Shown in pieces: positions 46,017-56,829 of a stretch of DNA of 64,000 nt (position 1 is its first letter; each line of letters opens with the position of its first letter). Under the pieces are notes generated by a model. That model saw only the letters and a list, made by a program, of their open reading frames with translations, was not told the DNA's origin and did not search any database. Position numbers and translations under genes: made by a program. This stretch comes from Halomonas salinarum (GTDB lineage: Bacteria; Pseudomonadota; Gammaproteobacteria; Pseudomonadales; Halomonadaceae): NCBI RefSeq assembly GCF_012062845.1, contig NZ_WWNB01000003.1, positions 62,001 to 126,000 on the forward strand. Reading direction: 5' to 3'.

Positions 46017-47300
46017 TTAATTCAGAAACGGTGACCAGGCAGGCTCCCGAACATCTCCCTGTGCAGCGGGTAGCCGGAAGGATGCATTGCCGTCAGCAGA
46101 GACCGCCGAGAGAACACCCCTGCCGCCCTGCTGGGTTGCGAAAATCACCATGGTGCCATTGGGGGCAACACTGGGTGATTCAGCGGCCCGTGAGTCGGTC
46201 AAGGTGATCAAGCGGCCCGTTTCCAAATCCTGTTTCGCCACCTGGAATCCTTGGCTACCGCGATGAATCATGAAAAGGCTCTCGCCATCCGGTGCATAAC
46301 GGCCGCGAGAGTTGTAGTTACCGGTAAACGTCAGGCGCTTGGCTTCCCCGCTCGCAAGATCATAACGATAAAGCTGAGGGCCTCCGCTGCGGTCCGAGGT
46401 GAAGACCAGACTCTCACCATCCGGGGACCAGCTGGGTTCGGTATCGATGGCATCGCTGCGCGTCAGGCGCTGGAAGCTGCGCGCACCGATGTCCATCACA
46501 TAGATCTCCGGCTGACCATCCTTGGAGAGCGTCATCGCCAGCTTGCGCCCGTCTGGCGACCAGGCCGGTGCGCCATTGATGCCACGAGAGGAGCTGGCTC
46601 GAACGCGCTGACTCGTCGCTATATTCTGTATATAGATCGCTGGTCGCCCGGTTTCGAATGACACATAGGCAAGTTTCTGGCCATCCGGCGACCATGCTGG
46701 AGACAGGATCGGCTCATCAGACGACAAGATCTGCTGGCTGTTATGGCCGTCAGCATCGGCTACCTGGAGGCCATACTGGATATCTTCTCCGACGCCTTGA
46801 GAGGTGACGTAGGCGATCTGGGTCGAGAAAGCACCACGAATACCGGTAATGGCCTCGAAGATTTCATCACTGATGCGATGCGCGGCCGCCCGTGACTGAT
46901 CAGGTCCAGCTGGGGTGATGACCTTGCCGAGCATGCGCTCCTGGCCGTAGACATCCATCAGTTCATACTGAATGCTGCCATCACTGTTGACCCTGCCGAC
47001 CACCAGATAATCGGCATCCACTTTCCGCCAATCGCCATAGTTGACTTCGCTGCTGGCACTCGGCGAGGCAATCAGGTTGCCACGATCCAACGGCTTGAAC
47101 TGGCCGCTACGCTCCAGATCATTCGCAATCACCCTGGCGATATCGGTAGGCAGTTGGGCCCCCTGCTCAGCAAAGGGCACCACCGCAATCGGCGTTGCTC
47201 TATCACTTCCCTGAGTGATCTCGATGGTGAGGTCGGCATGGGCAAGGCTACCCATTAGCAGCAGCAGCATGCCGCACCACAAGCTCATATAACGTTTCAT
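46017..47300 (-). CDS. tolB: Tol-Pal periplasmic protein TolB
   Basis: A 427-residue periplasmic protein with a signal peptide ([16 protein letters not shown]), an N-terminal domain that contacts TolA and a six-bladed propeller with repeated SPDGxxLAY/F motifs ([20 protein letters not shown] and [20 protein letters not shown]). It binds Pal and mediates Tol-dependent constriction. Its ATG overlaps the tolA stop by one base (TGATG). Confidence 0.96.
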   Translation of the reverse strand: MKRYMSLWCGMLLLLMGSLAHADLTIEITQGSDRATPIAVVPFAEQGAQLPTDIARVIANDLERSGQFKPLDRGNLIASPSASSEVNYGDWRKVDADYLVVGRVNSDGSIQYELMDVYGQERMLGKVITPAGPDQSRAAAHRISDEIFEAITGIRGAFSTQIAYVTSQGVGEDIQYGLQVADADGHNSQQILSSDEPILSPAWSPDGQKLAYVSFETGRPAIYIQNIATSQRVRASSSRGINGAPAWSPDGRKLAMTLSKDGQPEIYVMDIGARSFQRLTRSDAIDTEPSWSPDGESLVFTSDRSGGPQLYRYDLASGEAKRLTFTGNYNSRGRYAPDGESLFMIHRGSQGFQVAKQDLETGRLITLTDSRAAESPSVAPNGTMVIFATQQGGRGVLSAVSADGNASFRLPAAQGDVREPAWSPFLN

Positions 47301-48466
47301 CAGCGCACATCTCCGGGTCTGAATCTCAAGTTAAAGTCTCGAAAGCGGCGCTGGGCCGCTGGGGGCAAATCTCGCATTTCGCGGAAAGGAGCCGCACGTT
47401 GCACCGCTTGAAGCACCGACCGATCGAAAGCTGCATCGCCACTGCTCTGGACAAGCTGTGTATTCACCAGCTCACCGGTCGGCAGCAGTGTCAGGCGCAC
47501 CAGCGCCTCGACGCCTGAAGTCAGATTAGGCGGAACAATCCACGCCTGCTCAACCGCATTGCGCACCAAGTTCTGAAAGCTATTGCTAGCCTGCTCGGCC
47601 TGACGCGCATTGGCAATGGATTGTTCCTCGCCGGCAATGGCGCTGTCCAGACTGCTGCTTGCCGCTTCGGCAGCACGTTTAGCGGCCTCTTCACGCCGTT
47701 TGCGCTCGGCCTCGGCTTCTGCCTGCTGGCGCGCCTCCTCCTGGCGTTTGCGCTCGGCCTCCGCCTCTGCTTGCTGACGGGCCTCTTCTTGACGCTTTCG
47801 TTCGGCTTCAGCTTGTGCCTGTTGGCGCGCCTCTTCCTGACGTTTCTGTTCAGCTTCGGCCTCTGCTTGCTGACGCGCCTCTTCTTCACGCTTTGCCTGT
47901 GCCTCAGCTTCTGCTTGGCGTTGTGCCTCAGCTTGACGCTGGCGCTCGGCCTCCTGCTGACGCTTGGCTTCTGCCTCTTGTCGTGCCTGCTCTTCCTGCT
48001 GTCGGCGGGCCTCAGCGGCAGCGGCTTCCTCGGCACGGCGCTTTGCATCGGCTTCCGCCTCGCGACGTGCCTGCTCGGCCTCTTGCTGTGCTGCCTGCTC
48101 AGCAGCAGCCTCTTCGGCTTCCTGCTGGCGTTGTTGCTCTGCGGCAGCAGCCTCTTCGGCTTCCTGCTGGCGTTGCTGCTCTGCGGCAGCGGCCTCTTCG
48201 GCTTCCTGCTGGCGTTGCTGCTCTGCGGCGGCGGCCTCTTCTTCAGCCTGACGCTTTGCGGCACGAGCCTTGGCGGCTTCGGCACGCTGAGCTTGATCCG
48301 TCGCCGTTTCGGTGCTGACCAATGTGGCCTGTACGACAGACGCGGAGGTCGGCGCCTCTTCGCTTCCGGGAAATTCCAGCACATTGATCACGATGACCCC
48401 GACGTGCAGGGCAAGCGCCAGTACCACCGGTAGGCCATAACCCACGCGGGAGTCATGTCTGGCCAT
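47300..48466 (-). CDS. tolA: Cell envelope integrity protein TolA
   Basis: A 388-residue protein: an N-terminal membrane helix ([17 protein letters not shown]), a long Ala/Glu/Gln/Arg helix (about 55-270) that crosses the periplasm, and domain III (about 295-388, [40 protein letters not shown]) that binds Pal/TolB. The helix is made of two repeat blocks: 14-residue units at 76-117 and 16-residue units at 195-258. TolQR in the inner membrane drive it. It is longer than many TolA proteins mainly because of these repeats. Confidence 0.94.
   Translation of the reverse strand: MARHDSRVGYGLPVVLALALHVGVIVINVLEFPGSEEAPTSASVVQATLVSTETATDQAQRAEAAKARAAKRQAEEEAAAAEQQRQQEAEEAAAAEQQRQQEAEEAAAAEQQRQQEAEEAAAEQAAQQEAEQARREAEADAKRRAEEAAAAEARRQQEEQARQEAEAKRQQEAERQRQAEAQRQAEAEAQAKREEEARQQAEAEAEQKRQEEARQQAQAEAERKRQEEARQQAEAEAERKRQEEARQQAEAEAERKRREEAAKRAAEAASSSLDSAIAGEEQSIANARQAEQASNSFQNLVRNAVEQAWIVPPNLTSGVEALVRLTLLPTGELVNTQLVQSSGDAAFDRSVLQAVQRAAPFREMRDLPPAAQRRFRDFNLRFRPGDVR
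47693..47884 (-). repeat. 48-bp tandem repeat in tolA (four copies)
   Basis: Four consecutive units of 48 bases code for [16 protein letters not shown] and close variants (residues 195-258). The copies differ by synonymous and a few real changes, so they are old enough to have diverged. They lengthen the periplasmic helix in steps of one unit. Confidence 0.85.
48116..48241 (-). repeat. 42-bp tandem repeat in tolA (three copies)
   Basis: Three units of 42 bases code for [14 protein letters not shown] (residues 76-117). The three copies are nearly identical at the DNA level, which suggests recent duplication; copy-number changes would keep the frame. Confidence 0.88.
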
Positions 48467-48475
48467 GCGTGCTCC

Positions 48476-48919
48476 TTAGTTGTCAGCGGTCGGCGGTTCG
48501 GAAATCAAACCTACATCACTCACCCCTGCGACCTGCAGTGTGCTCATCAGGGTAATGACCTGACCGTAAGGCACATTGCGATCTCCTCGGACCAAAACAG
48601 GCGTCTCGGGGCGACGATTAAGAATAGCGATCACCTTGTCGGAGATGTCATCGAGGCTAGTGGCTGTTTTATCATCCCCGACGGAAATGAAGTAGCTCCC
48701 TTCGCGGTCAACGGAGACGACGACAGGTTCGCGGTCCTGCATGTCTTCAATCGGTTCGGAAGCCGTCTTCGGCAGTTCGACCTGAACGCCTTGCGTCATC
48801 ATGGGTGCAGTGATCATGAAAATCACCAACAACACCAGCATCACGTCGATGAAGGGCACGACATTGATCTCACCCATCGGCTTGCTGTGACCACCGCGGT
48901 GGAATGGACCATGCATCAT
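48476..48919 (-). CDS. tolR: Biopolymer transport protein TolR
   Basis: A 147-residue protein of the TolR/ExbD family. One membrane helix carries the key Asp (INVVPFIDVMLVLLVIFMIT), then a periplasmic domain (VQVELPKT; PVLVRGDRNVPYGQVITLM). With TolQ it forms the proton-driven motor of the Tol-Pal system. It lies 12 bases behind tolQ and 9 bases before tolA. Confidence 0.95.
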   Translation of the reverse strand: MMHGPFHRGGHSKPMGEINVVPFIDVMLVLLVIFMITAPMMTQGVQVELPKTASEPIEDMQDREPVVVSVDREGSYFISVGDDKTATSLDDISDKVIAILNRRPETPVLVRGDRNVPYGQVITLMSTLQVAGVSDVGLISEPPTADN

Positions 48920-48931
48920 GGCAATGCTCCT

Positions 48932-49621
48932 TCAGGCCGCATCCTGATCACCACGACCCTGAAGGTTGCGGTGCAGAATCGAATGAAACTCTTCAGCAAA
49001 ATCTTCGTACTTGCCGAGTAGTTTACTGGACGAGGAAGACAGGCGGTTATAGAAGATGACCGCCGGGATTGCCGCAAAAAGGCCCATCGCCGTTGCAATC
49101 AGTGCCTCAGCAATCCAGGGCGCGACAGTTGCCAGTGTTGCCTGCTGGGTCATCGACAGACTCTGGAAAGAGCCCATGATGCCCCATACGGTGCCGAACA
49201 AGCCGATATACGGGCTGGCAGAAGCGACGGTCGCCAGGAAGATAAGGTGGTGGTTGAGGCGCTCCTCTTCCCGTGACCAGGCGACTCGCATCGAACGTTG
49301 GACGCCTTCAAGGATGGCTTGAGAATTGCGCGTCTTGGGCAGCAGACGATTGAATTCGCGAAAGCCCGAACGAAAGATATGCTCCGCCCCTTGAGTCTCC
49401 TGTTCCGCGGGTGTCTCGCGGTACAGCTCGTTCAGGTCGATGCCGGACCAGAAACGCTCTTCAAATTGCTTATGTGCTCGCTGAGCACGGCGTAATACGA
49501 AGCTGCGCTGGAAGATCACTACCCAGGACAGCACCGAAGCGATGGCCAGCAGCAGCATCACAAACTGCACCACGCCACTGGCGTTCAGGATCAGATGTGG
49601 AATGGACATGGAGTCGTTCAC
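48932..49621 (-). CDS. tolQ: Tol-Pal system protein TolQ
   Basis: I choose GTG 49621 (229 residues, E. coli 230) because GAGG lies 6 bases before it; the next ATG at 49609 has no site and GTG 49633 has none either. Three membrane helices: VVQFVMLLLAIASVLSWVVI, then two after the cytoplasmic loop (TVASASPYIGLFGTVWGIMG and APWIAEALIATAMGLFAAIP). It is the MotA/ExbB-type half of the motor. The ybgC gene lies 88 bases upstream. Confidence 0.93.
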   Translation of the reverse strand: MNDSMSIPHLILNASGVVQFVMLLLAIASVLSWVVIFQRSFVLRRAQRAHKQFEERFWSGIDLNELYRETPAEQETQGAEHIFRSGFREFNRLLPKTRNSQAILEGVQRSMRVAWSREEERLNHHLIFLATVASASPYIGLFGTVWGIMGSFQSLSMTQQATLATVAPWIAEALIATAMGLFAAIPAVIFYNRLSSSSSKLLGKYEDFAEEFHSILHRNLQGRGDQDAA

Positions 49622-49709
49622 GGAAATCCTCACTTATCAAAGGGGTTCGTCACACGAAAACCTCGGGCCTTGTCAGCGTCAATTTAGCGCCAGGCCGGCG
49701 AAGCATGTT

Positions 49710-50105
49710 TCAGGCTGACAGCGCCTCTCTCAGAGCACTAGGCCAGCGTCTGGGCTTGAGGCTAGCCGCATCCAGGCAGGCGATATCGACCGTTGCATGG
49801 CAAAGGGGTTCACCTTGATGTCGTACAACCTGGAGGAACGTCAGGCGACAGGCACTGTGATCCTCGATCTGGGCACTTACGCTGAGCTCATCATCAAGGC
49901 GAGCAGGCTTGGCATAGCGGCATTCCAGACGATGCACGACCAGTTGAATACCCTCGTCGAGAAGTGCGCTCTGTGTGATGCCCAGTTGTTTAAGCCACTC
50001 GCTGCGGGCCCGCTCCATGAACTTGAGATAATTGACGTAATAGACGATGCCACCGGCATCGGTATCTTCTATATAGACGGTAACCGGGTGCTGGAAAGCG
50101 CTCAT
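49710..50105 (-). CDS. ybgC: Acyl-CoA thioesterase YbgC
   Basis: A 131-residue hotdog-fold thioesterase. The pattern [20 protein letters not shown] with the catalytic Asp is typical of the 4-hydroxybenzoyl-CoA thioesterase/YbgC group, which is tied to the tol-pal operon in many proteobacteria and acts on acyl-CoA or acyl-ACP in the cytoplasm. Its ATG overlaps the ruvB stop by four bases. Confidence 0.93.
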   Translation of the reverse strand: MSAFQHPVTVYIEDTDAGGIVYYVNYLKFMERARSEWLKQLGITQSALLDEGIQLVVHRLECRYAKPARLDDELSVSAQIEDHSACRLTFLQVVRHQGEPLCHATVDIACLDAASLKPRRWPSALREALSA

Positions 50106-51163
50106 GCGTTATCCTTATTCCCGCTAGAAAGCCCAGAAGCCGGCTCACTCGACGCCAGGTTCTCATCCCGGCACAGACCGAAATGCAGGTAGGCTTGGCG
50201 CGTCACCACACGGCCACGAGCAGTGCGCATCATGAAACCCTGCTGGATCAGATAGGGCTCGATGACGTCTTCGATGGTGTCACGCTCTTCGCTGATCGCC
50301 GCGGCGAGACTGTCGACTCCCACCGGCCCCCCTTCAAACTTCTCGATCATGGCCAACAGCAGCCGGCGGTCCATGTGATCGAGACCAAGGGAATCAACAT
50401 TCAGCATATTTAACGCTTGATCAGCGATGTCGGCTTCCAGTGCGCCACTTCCTCGCACTTCGCTGTAGTCACGCACTCGCCTTAGCAAACGATTGGCGAT
50501 ACGAGGTGTGCCCCGGGCCCTGCGCGCAATCTCGGCGGCGCCTGCCTGATCCGCCTCGACTCCCAGCAGGCCCGCCGAACGAGTGACGATCTCGGTGAGC
50601 TCCGAAAGGCTATAGAATTCAAGACGCTGCACGATGCCGAAACGATCGCGTAACGGCGAGGTAAGAAGCCCCGCCCGAGTCGTTGCACCGACCAGGGTAA
50701 AACGCGGCAGATCGAGCTTGATTGAGCGAGCCGCTGGCCCCTCGCCGATCACGATATCGAGCTGGAAGTCTTCCATCGCCGGATAGAGCACTTCCTCTAC
50801 CGCGGCGGAAAGACGGTGGATCTCGTCGATGAACAGCACATCCCCTGGCTGCAGGTTCGTCAGCATGGCCGCCAGGTCACCGGCTCGCTCGAGTACTGGC
50901 CCCGAGGTGGACTTGATATCGACATCCATCTCGTGAGCAATGATGTTAGCCAAGGTGGTCTTGCCTAGCCCAGGTGGGCCAAATACCAGCGTATGATCGA
51001 GGCTCTCGCCTCGGCCACGGGCAGCACTGATGAAGATATCGAGCTGCTCACGCACCGCGGATTGGCCGATATAGTCAGCTAGTCGCTGAGGGCGAATAGC
51101 ATGGTCGATCGGTGCGTCACCTTCCCGAGGCTGGGCGGCAATCAGGCGATCACTGTCGATCAT
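50102..51163 (-). CDS. ruvB: Holliday junction DNA helicase RuvB
   Basis: A 353-residue AAA+ ATPase that drives branch migration with RuvA. Walker [18 protein letters not shown], Walker [10 protein letters not shown], sensor [18 protein letters not shown], and the C-terminal winged helix ([20 protein letters not shown]). About 15 extra residues follow the usual end. It lies between ruvA and ybgC. Confidence 0.96.
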   Translation of the reverse strand: MIDSDRLIAAQPREGDAPIDHAIRPQRLADYIGQSAVREQLDIFISAARGRGESLDHTLVFGPPGLGKTTLANIIAHEMDVDIKSTSGPVLERAGDLAAMLTNLQPGDVLFIDEIHRLSAAVEEVLYPAMEDFQLDIVIGEGPAARSIKLDLPRFTLVGATTRAGLLTSPLRDRFGIVQRLEFYSLSELTEIVTRSAGLLGVEADQAGAAEIARRARGTPRIANRLLRRVRDYSEVRGSGALEADIADQALNMLNVDSLGLDHMDRRLLLAMIEKFEGGPVGVDSLAAAISEERDTIEDVIEPYLIQQGFMMRTARGRVVTRQAYLHFGLCRDENLASSEPASGLSSGNKDNA

Positions 51164-51243
51164 AGATGCCCCAATGCCTGAGGATACTGTGCGGGAACTG
51201 CCTTAAGGCGCATGCGCTCACTTTTGCCATGGGTCATGAATCC

Positions 51244-51858
51244 TCACCCCGCCAATTTCTTGGCAAGGGCTCCCTTGATCAAGGCCTCGGTCGACAGGCC
51301 CGCGTCTTGGGCAGAGATCATCTTGGTCGCTTCGGTGGGCTTGTAGCCCAGGGATACCAAGGCTGCTTCGGCATCGGCACGGGCGTCGTTTGCCTTCGCG
51401 CCCCCGCCAGCTGCCTGCTCAATGCCTGCAAGGTCACCTTCAGATGACTGGGTCCAGTGCGGAAAGCGGTCTCGCATCTCGATAACCAGTCGTTCGGCGG
51501 TTTTCTTGCCAACGCCTGGCAGACGGGTCAGTGCCTTTACGTCATCATCCATCACGCAGCGAATGAACTGATCTTCGTCCATGCCAGAGAGGATGGCGAG
51601 GGCCAGCTTGGGGCCTACTCCGTTGACCTTGATCAGGGCGCGAAACAGCGCCCGCTCCTGCTCCCGAGCGAAGCCAAACAACAGGTGAGCATCCTCGCGT
51701 ACGGTCAGGTGAGTGTGCAACTGTATCGTTTCACCGACACCAGGCAGAGCCAATATACTCGTCATGGAGGCTTCAAGCTCGTAGCCGACCCCCCACACAT
51801 CCACAACCAGCCAGGGTGGCTGTTTCTCCAATAGGGTGCCACGCAGGCGTCCAATCAT
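51244..51858 (-). CDS. ruvA: Holliday junction binding protein RuvA
   Basis: A 204-residue protein that binds four-way junctions and loads RuvB. N-terminal OB fold ([20 protein letters not shown]), the two helix-hairpin-helix motifs ([18 protein letters not shown] and [19 protein letters not shown]) and domain III that touches RuvB ([20 protein letters not shown]). AAGGA lies before its ATG. It is 204 bases behind ruvC, a gap that contains a tandem repeat. Confidence 0.96.
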   Translation of the reverse strand: MIGRLRGTLLEKQPPWLVVDVWGVGYELEASMTSILALPGVGETIQLHTHLTVREDAHLLFGFAREQERALFRALIKVNGVGPKLALAILSGMDEDQFIRCVMDDDVKALTRLPGVGKKTAERLVIEMRDRFPHWTQSSEGDLAGIEQAAGGGAKANDARADAEAALVSLGYKPTEATKMISAQDAGLSTEALIKGALAKKLAG

Positions 51859-51870
51859 GCCGTCACGATC

Positions 51871-51930
51871 CTTGAGAGAATGCTTGAGAAAGCACTTGAG
51901 AGAGTTCTTGAGAAAGCACTTGAGAAAGTC
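51871..51930. repeat. 12-bp tandem repeat, five copies, in the ruvC-ruvA gap
   Basis: Five adjacent 12-base units beginning CTTGAGA (51871, 51883, 51895, 51907, 51919); units two and four are identical (CTTGAGAAAGCA). They lie 13 bases upstream of the ruvA start (minus strand). No coding frame in the gap explains them. Confidence 0.88.
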
Positions 51931-52062
51931 TGAGCCACTATACTGATCGCCTTATGGGCTGACCAGCGTATCCAAACAGCGTTTCATAATATGAAAAGCC
52001 ACCATATCGATTATTACCCGGTCGGGATAGCGACGTTATCATCCTGGCCCTTCATGAGCGGA

Positions 52063-52608
52063 TCAGTCGGGGCGATAGTCTCGCCAGCCCTTGCCTCGGC
52101 CCTGGCGACCGGTACGCCCCCCAAAGGCACCTTGCTTCACCAGACCCAATCGCGCATGGGCATGTGTCAGCGCAATGGCCAAGGCATCGGCGGCATCCGC
52201 CTGCGGTGTGGCCGATAGGCCCAGCACGGCTGTCACCATATGTTGCACTTGAGTCTTGTCGGCAGCACCGGTACCGGTGACCGCTTGCTTGATCTGGCGT
52301 GGCCCGTATTCGCTGACCGGCAGGCCATGATTGGCGGCACAGACGATCGCGGCGCCACGCGCCTGGCCAAGCTTGAGCGCGGACGCTGCATTGTTCGACA
52401 TGAAGACCTGTTCAATGGCGAACTCTCCAGGCCGGTGCACAGCAATAAGTTCGCTGATGCCGGCATAGCATTGCGCCAGTCGCTGCGCCAGGTCATCGTC
52501 TTTAAGCCGAATACAGCCACTGGCGACATAAACCGGCCGCGGGCGGGTGACATCCAACACGCCATACCCTGTGATGCGCGACCCCGGGTCGATACCCAGT
52601 ATCAGCAT
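52063..52608 (-). CDS. ruvC: Holliday junction endonuclease RuvC
   Basis: A 181-residue resolvase. The four acidic residues of the family can be seen: [16 protein letters not shown], the Glu in [11 protein letters not shown], and the C-terminal [16 protein letters not shown]. It cuts junctions held by RuvAB. It starts 27 bases after the yebC stop. The tail after about 165 is basic. Confidence 0.96.
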   Translation of the reverse strand: MLILGIDPGSRITGYGVLDVTRPRPVYVASGCIRLKDDDLAQRLAQCYAGISELIAVHRPGEFAIEQVFMSNNAASALKLGQARGAAIVCAANHGLPVSEYGPRQIKQAVTGTGAADKTQVQHMVTAVLGLSATPQADAADALAIALTHAHARLGLVKQGAFGGRTGRQGRGKGWRDYRPD

Positions 52609-52635
52609 GAAAACAGCGTATGCCGCATGGCCACT

Positions 52636-53385
52636 TCAGTAGAGCTCATCGAGGACTGTCTCGTCGAAATCGGCGTTTGAATAGACGTTCTGCACATCAT
52701 CGAGATCCTCGAGCATGTCCACCAGCTTGATGACCTTCTGCGCCACCTCGACGTCATTGATCGGCGCGTAGTTGTCCGGATACTTGCCGATCTCGCTATG
52801 CGATGGTGACAGTTCGGCCTCAAGCAAGGCTTCTTTTACCGTCCAGAAGTCTCCCGGCCGGGTAACGACTTCGGTAGTGCCATCTTCATGATTGATCACA
52901 TCCTCGGCGCCGGCCTCCAGCGTAGCCTCCATCAGTGCTTCCTCGCTGGTGCCATCATTGAACTGAAGACGCCCCTGATGGTGAAACATGAACGATACCG
53001 AGCCAGTCGTCCCCAGGTTGCCGTCATTCTTGGAAAAAGCATGGCGCACTTCTGAAACGGTGCGGTTGCGATTATCCGTCATGCATTCGACCAGCACCGC
53101 CACACCATCCGGCCCATATCCCTCATAGACGGTCTCCTCCATGGCATCGCCATCGGTGTTCCCCGCCCCGCGATCAACGGCACGCTGAATCGTGTCTTTG
53201 GTCATGTTATTGGCGAGGGCTTTGTCGATCGCCGCACGCAAGCGCGGATTATCGTGAGAGTCACTGCCGCCGAGTCGAGATGCCACCGTCAGTTCGCGAA
53301 TCAGCTTGGAAAAGATCTTGCCACGCTTGGCATCCTGTGCCGCCTTGCGGTGCTTGATATTGGCCCACTTACTGTGTCCGGCCAT
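52636..53385 (-). CDS. yebC: YebC/PmpR-family transcriptional/translation factor
   Basis: I start at ATG 53385 (249 residues), which follows a perfect AGGAGG; a frame to 53421 is too long. It is a three-domain protein of the YebC/TACO1 type: [20 protein letters not shown] at the start, [20 protein letters not shown] in the middle. Family members are reported as DNA-binding regulators and as factors that ease translation of poly-proline stretches. In this order (aspS-yebC-ruvC) it is conserved widely. Confidence 0.95.
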   Translation of the reverse strand: MAGHSKWANIKHRKAAQDAKRGKIFSKLIRELTVASRLGGSDSHDNPRLRAAIDKALANNMTKDTIQRAVDRGAGNTDGDAMEETVYEGYGPDGVAVLVECMTDNRNRTVSEVRHAFSKNDGNLGTTGSVSFMFHHQGRLQFNDGTSEEALMEATLEAGAEDVINHEDGTTEVVTRPGDFWTVKEALLEAELSPSHSEIGKYPDNYAPINDVEVAQKVIKLVDMLEDLDDVQNVYSNADFDETVLDELY

Positions 53386-53408
53386 GAAAAATACCTCCTT
53401 TTCATGCG

Positions 53409-53434
53409 CCGCCGGCGCCATAAGGCGCCGGCGG
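53409..53434 (-). other. GC-rich hairpin upstream of yebC
   Basis: CCGCCGGCGCC (53409-53419) and GGCGCCGGCGG (53424-53434) form a perfect 11-bp stem with an ATAA loop, between aspS and yebC. On the minus strand no T-run follows; the yebC ribosome site lies 10 bases further on. It may attenuate or stabilise the downstream message. Confidence 0.6.
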
Positions 53435-53533
53435 ATCGGAAAGACGTGTAGATGACATACCGCTAATTAACCAGAAATCGCGCGCAGCCCCGTTCATCAG
53501 CGAGGCTGCAACACTTGTAGGCTCCGCTCTGGC

Positions 53534-55318
53534 TTATTCGCCTTGCTCACCCTCAGGCTTGGCTTTCTGGCGAAGACGGATGTTGAGTTCCTTGAGCTGC
53601 GTTGGCGAGACGACACCCGGCGCATCGGTCATCAGGCAGGCGGCGCTCTGTGTTTTCGGGAACGCAATGACCTCACGGATGGTCTTGGCACCGGTCATCA
53701 GCATGACCAGGCGGTCGAGACCGAAGGCCAGACCGCCATGGGGCGGTGCGCCATACTGCAGAGCGTCGAGCAGGAAGCCGAATTTCTCGTCGGCTTCTTC
53801 CTCGCTGATGCCCAGCACATCGAGGACCGCGCGCTGCATGCCGTGGTCGTGGATACGAATCGAACCGCCACCCAGCTCGGTACCGTTCAGCACCATGTCA
53901 TAGGCCTTGGAAAGCGCCTCAGCCGGGCGATCGCGCAGCGTCTCGACATCGCAGGACGGCGCGGTAAACGGATGGTGAAGCGCCTGCATGCGGGCGTTGC
54001 CGTCTTCCTCGAACATGGGGAAATCGACCACCCATAGCGGCGCCCATTCGCGGGTATACAGCTCGAGGTCTTCGCCCAGCTTGACGCGCAGCGCGCCCAA
54101 GGCTTCGTTGACGATCCGCGCCTTGTCGGCGCCAAAGAAGATGAGGTCACCATCCTGGGCATCGAGCCGATCAAGCAGCTCCTCGATGATGCCGTCCATG
54201 AACTTGACGATTGGCGACTGCAGGCCTTCGATGCCTTTGGCACGTTCGTTGACCTTGATCCATGCCAGGCCGCGAGCGCCGTAGATGCCGACGAACTTGG
54301 TGTACTCGTCGATCTCCTTGCGCGACAGCTTGGCGCCGCCAGGCACCTTAAGCGCTGCCACGCGGCCATCGTCGGCCTGCGCCGGGCCAGAGAAGACCTT
54401 GAAATCGACGTCCTTCATCAGGTCGTCGACGTCGGTGAGCTCCAGCGGGATACGCAGGTCCGGCTTGTCGGAGCCGAAACGGCTCATCGCCTCAGCGTAA
54501 GGCATGCGTGGGAAGAGCGGCAGCTCGACGTCGAGCACTTCCTGAAACAGCTGGCGGATCATGGTCTCGGTGATCGCCATGATGTCATCCTCGTCGACGA
54601 AGGACGCCTCGAGGTCGATCTGGGTGAATTCCGGCTGACGATCGGCACGCAGGTCTTCGTCACGGAAACACTTGGCAATCTGATAATAGCGATCGACACC
54701 GGACACCATCAGCAACTGCTTGAACAGCTGAGGCGACTGCGGCAGCGCAAAGAAGCTGCCGGCATGGGTACGACTCGGCACCAGATAGTCACGCGCACCT
54801 TCCGGTGTGGCACGGGTCAGGATCGGCGTTTCGATGTCCAGGAACCCCTGACCTTCGAGGAAAGCACGAACGCTATGGGAGATGCGCGAGCGCAGGCGAA
54901 GCTTATCGATCATCTCCGGGCGACGCAGGTCGATGTAGCGATGCTTGAGGCGTGTTTCCTCACCGACCTTGCCATGCTCATCGAGCTGGAACGGCGGGGT
55001 GGTCGCGCTGTTGAGGACTTCGACGTCCTTGGCCAGCATCTCGACCATACCGGTAGGCATGTTCGGGTTCTGGGTGCCCTCCGGACGGAGGCGGACACGG
55101 CCGGTAATGCGCAGCACGTATTCATTACGTGCACGGTCGGCGGTCGCAAAGGCTTCGGCAGTGTCGGGATCGACCACGACCTGAGCCAGACCATCACGGT
55201 CGCGCAGGTCGAGGAAGATTACCCCACCATGGTCACGGCGGCGGTGTACCCACCCGCACAAGGTGACCTGCTGGTCCACCAGAGTCTCGTTCAGCTGGCC
55301 GCAATAATGGCTGCGCAT
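53534..55318 (-). CDS. aspS: Aspartyl-tRNA synthetase
   Basis: A 594-residue class II synthetase of bacterial type. N-terminal anticodon-binding OB domain ([20 protein letters not shown]), class II motif 2 ([20 protein letters not shown]), the bacterial insertion domain (about 290-410) and motif 3 ([20 protein letters not shown]). It charges tRNA-Asp. It cannot be told by eye whether it also charges tRNA-Asn. Confidence 0.96.
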   Translation of the reverse strand: MRSHYCGQLNETLVDQQVTLCGWVHRRRDHGGVIFLDLRDRDGLAQVVVDPDTAEAFATADRARNEYVLRITGRVRLRPEGTQNPNMPTGMVEMLAKDVEVLNSATTPPFQLDEHGKVGEETRLKHRYIDLRRPEMIDKLRLRSRISHSVRAFLEGQGFLDIETPILTRATPEGARDYLVPSRTHAGSFFALPQSPQLFKQLLMVSGVDRYYQIAKCFRDEDLRADRQPEFTQIDLEASFVDEDDIMAITETMIRQLFQEVLDVELPLFPRMPYAEAMSRFGSDKPDLRIPLELTDVDDLMKDVDFKVFSGPAQADDGRVAALKVPGGAKLSRKEIDEYTKFVGIYGARGLAWIKVNERAKGIEGLQSPIVKFMDGIIEELLDRLDAQDGDLIFFGADKARIVNEALGALRVKLGEDLELYTREWAPLWVVDFPMFEEDGNARMQALHHPFTAPSCDVETLRDRPAEALSKAYDMVLNGTELGGGSIRIHDHGMQRAVLDVLGISEEEADEKFGFLLDALQYGAPPHGGLAFGLDRLVMLMTGAKTIREVIAFPKTQSAACLMTDAPGVVSPTQLKELNIRLRQKAKPEGEQGE

Positions 55319-55365
55319 GTCAAATCCTGTTCTGTTGCGTGATCGAAGTATGAAGGACGGGGCGC

Positions 55366-55632
55366 TCAGGCCGCCGCTCCGTCCTTGGCAGTTGTCTTGG
55401 GCGTGGTGCCTTTCTCGGCCCCGCCCTCGCCGGCAAGATTCTTCTTGTTGCCGGACTTGAAATCGGTCTCGTACCAGCCATTACCGGCCAGTCGGAAGCC
55501 GGCTGCACTCACCAGGCGGTTGAGTTCATCTCGCTCGCAGGCTGGGCATTCCGTCAGCGGATCGGCACTGATCTTCTGAAGCTTTTCCAGGCGATGGCCG
55601 CAGGCCTTGCACTCATATTCATAGATGGGCAT
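55366..55632 (-). CDS. FmdB-family zinc ribbon protein
   Basis: An 88-residue protein with a zinc ribbon made of two CxxC pairs ([16 protein letters not shown] and [16 protein letters not shown]), the FmdB pattern ([13 protein letters not shown]). The rest is a Gly/Lys/Thr/Ala-rich tail ([20 protein letters not shown]). Its function is unknown, although it is often next to aspS in gammaproteobacteria, as here (47 bases upstream). Confidence 0.88.
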   Translation of the reverse strand: MPIYEYECKACGHRLEKLQKISADPLTECPACERDELNRLVSAAGFRLAGNGWYETDFKSGNKKNLAGEGGAEKGTTPKTTAKDGAAA

Positions 55633-55887
55633 CGTTCAACTCTCCTGAGTACGACTACTACTTGATAAGTGGCGCGGCGACGAGTATCGCCTCACCGCAA
55701 GACTACCGGGCCGGCGGCATCTTGGCGTCCAACCCTTGAGTCAAGGTCGGGGCTGCCATCGCACTTTCCAAGCCTGCTACGAAAGCGAGCCATTATAGCG
55801 TGTTGCGCCCCCTGACGGGCAAGGCGAGCATGCGGGTATTCACAGCGTGTGATGCACGCGCAATCACAACACAATCAGGATGCTCCG

Positions 55888-56829
55888 ATGAAAGCCGTGA
55901 TTCTTGATGCTGCCAGTCTTGGCGATGATATCGACCTCAACCCGATTCGTACCGAAGTCGACTCGCTACAAGTGCATGACACCACTGCACCGGAAGAATG
56001 TCTGGAGCGCTTGGCCGGCGCCAATGTCGCCATCGTGAACAAGGTAGTGTTGAATGCTGACACCCTAGAAGCACTGCCTAGCCTGGAGCTGATCTGCGTA
56101 TTGGCTACCGGCACCAACAATATCGATATGCAGGCCGCCAAGCGCCTGGGGATCGCGGTACGCAACGTTACCGCCTATGGCACCGCGAGCGTTGCCCAGC
56201 ACACCATGATGCTGATGCTGGCACTGGGCAACCGACTGCCGCTATACCAGCGTGAGGTTGCCGATGGCGCCTGGCAACAAAGCGATTTCTTTTGTCTGCT
56301 TAACCACCGCACCTTGCAGCTTTCGGGCAAACATCTGGTCATCGTTGGCCAGGGCGAGCTTGGTTCTCGGGTCGCGGCACTAGCCGAGGCCTTCGATATG
56401 CGCGTCAGCTTTACCGCTCGTCCCGGCAAGGCCGGTGACCAGCGCCCCAGCTTGTATGACTTGGCGCCTGAGGCCGATGTGTTGAGCCTTCATTGCCCAC
56501 TTACCGAACAGACTCGTCATCTGGTCGACGCCTCACTTCTGAATCGCCTTAAGAAAAACGCCCTGCTGATCAACTGCGCACGAGGCGGTATCATTGACGA
56601 AGAGGCGGCTCTCGAGGCGCTACGCGATGGGCGCCTCGGCGGTCTTGGGGTCGATTCGCTTCCGGCGGAACCCCCGCGAGAAGGCCACCCCCTGATCACC
56701 GCCCTCGACGAGCCGCTCAACCTGATCGTCACCCCGCACAATGCCTGGATCACACCCGAAGCGCGCGCCAACGTGGTCCGGCTGACCGTCGATAACCTTC
56801 GCGCCTGGCAAGGAATACCTGATGCCTGA
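55888..56829 (+). CDS. D-2-hydroxyacid dehydrogenase (hydroxypyruvate/glycerate reductase-like)
   Basis: I start at ATG 55888 (313 residues) after AGGA. NAD(P)-dependent reductase of the SerA/HprA family: the cofactor loop VIVGQGELGSRVAALAEAF (Gly-rich, with E where many have H or N), catalytic Arg in NCARGGIIDEEAALEALRDG, Glu near GVDSLPAEPPREGHPL and His in VTPHNAWITPEARAN. It resembles glycerate dehydrogenases (HprA), but the substrate is inferred. It is followed by a ribokinase-like gene that overlaps it by 8 bases. Confidence 0.82.
   Translation: MKAVILDAASLGDDIDLNPIRTEVDSLQVHDTTAPEECLERLAGANVAIVNKVVLNADTLEALPSLELICVLATGTNNIDMQAAKRLGIAVRNVTAYGTASVAQHTMMLMLALGNRLPLYQREVADGAWQQSDFFCLLNHRTLQLSGKHLVIVGQGELGSRVAALAEAFDMRVSFTARPGKAGDQRPSLYDLAPEADVLSLHCPLTEQTRHLVDASLLNRLKKNALLINCARGGIIDEEAALEALRDGRLGGLGVDSLPAEPPREGHPLITALDEPLNLIVTPHNAWITPEARANVVRLTVDNLRAWQGIPDA

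Noticed and set aside
47621-48433. Long plus-strand frame antisense to tolA coding for a Leu/Cys-rich hydrophobic protein
   Set aside because: It is the mirror of the Ala/Glu/Gln/Arg repeat codons of tolA; no ribosome site, and composition is produced by the repeats.
51871-51930. CRISPR array reading of the 12-bp repeats
   Set aside because: Units are adjacent with no spacers and too short; no cas genes.
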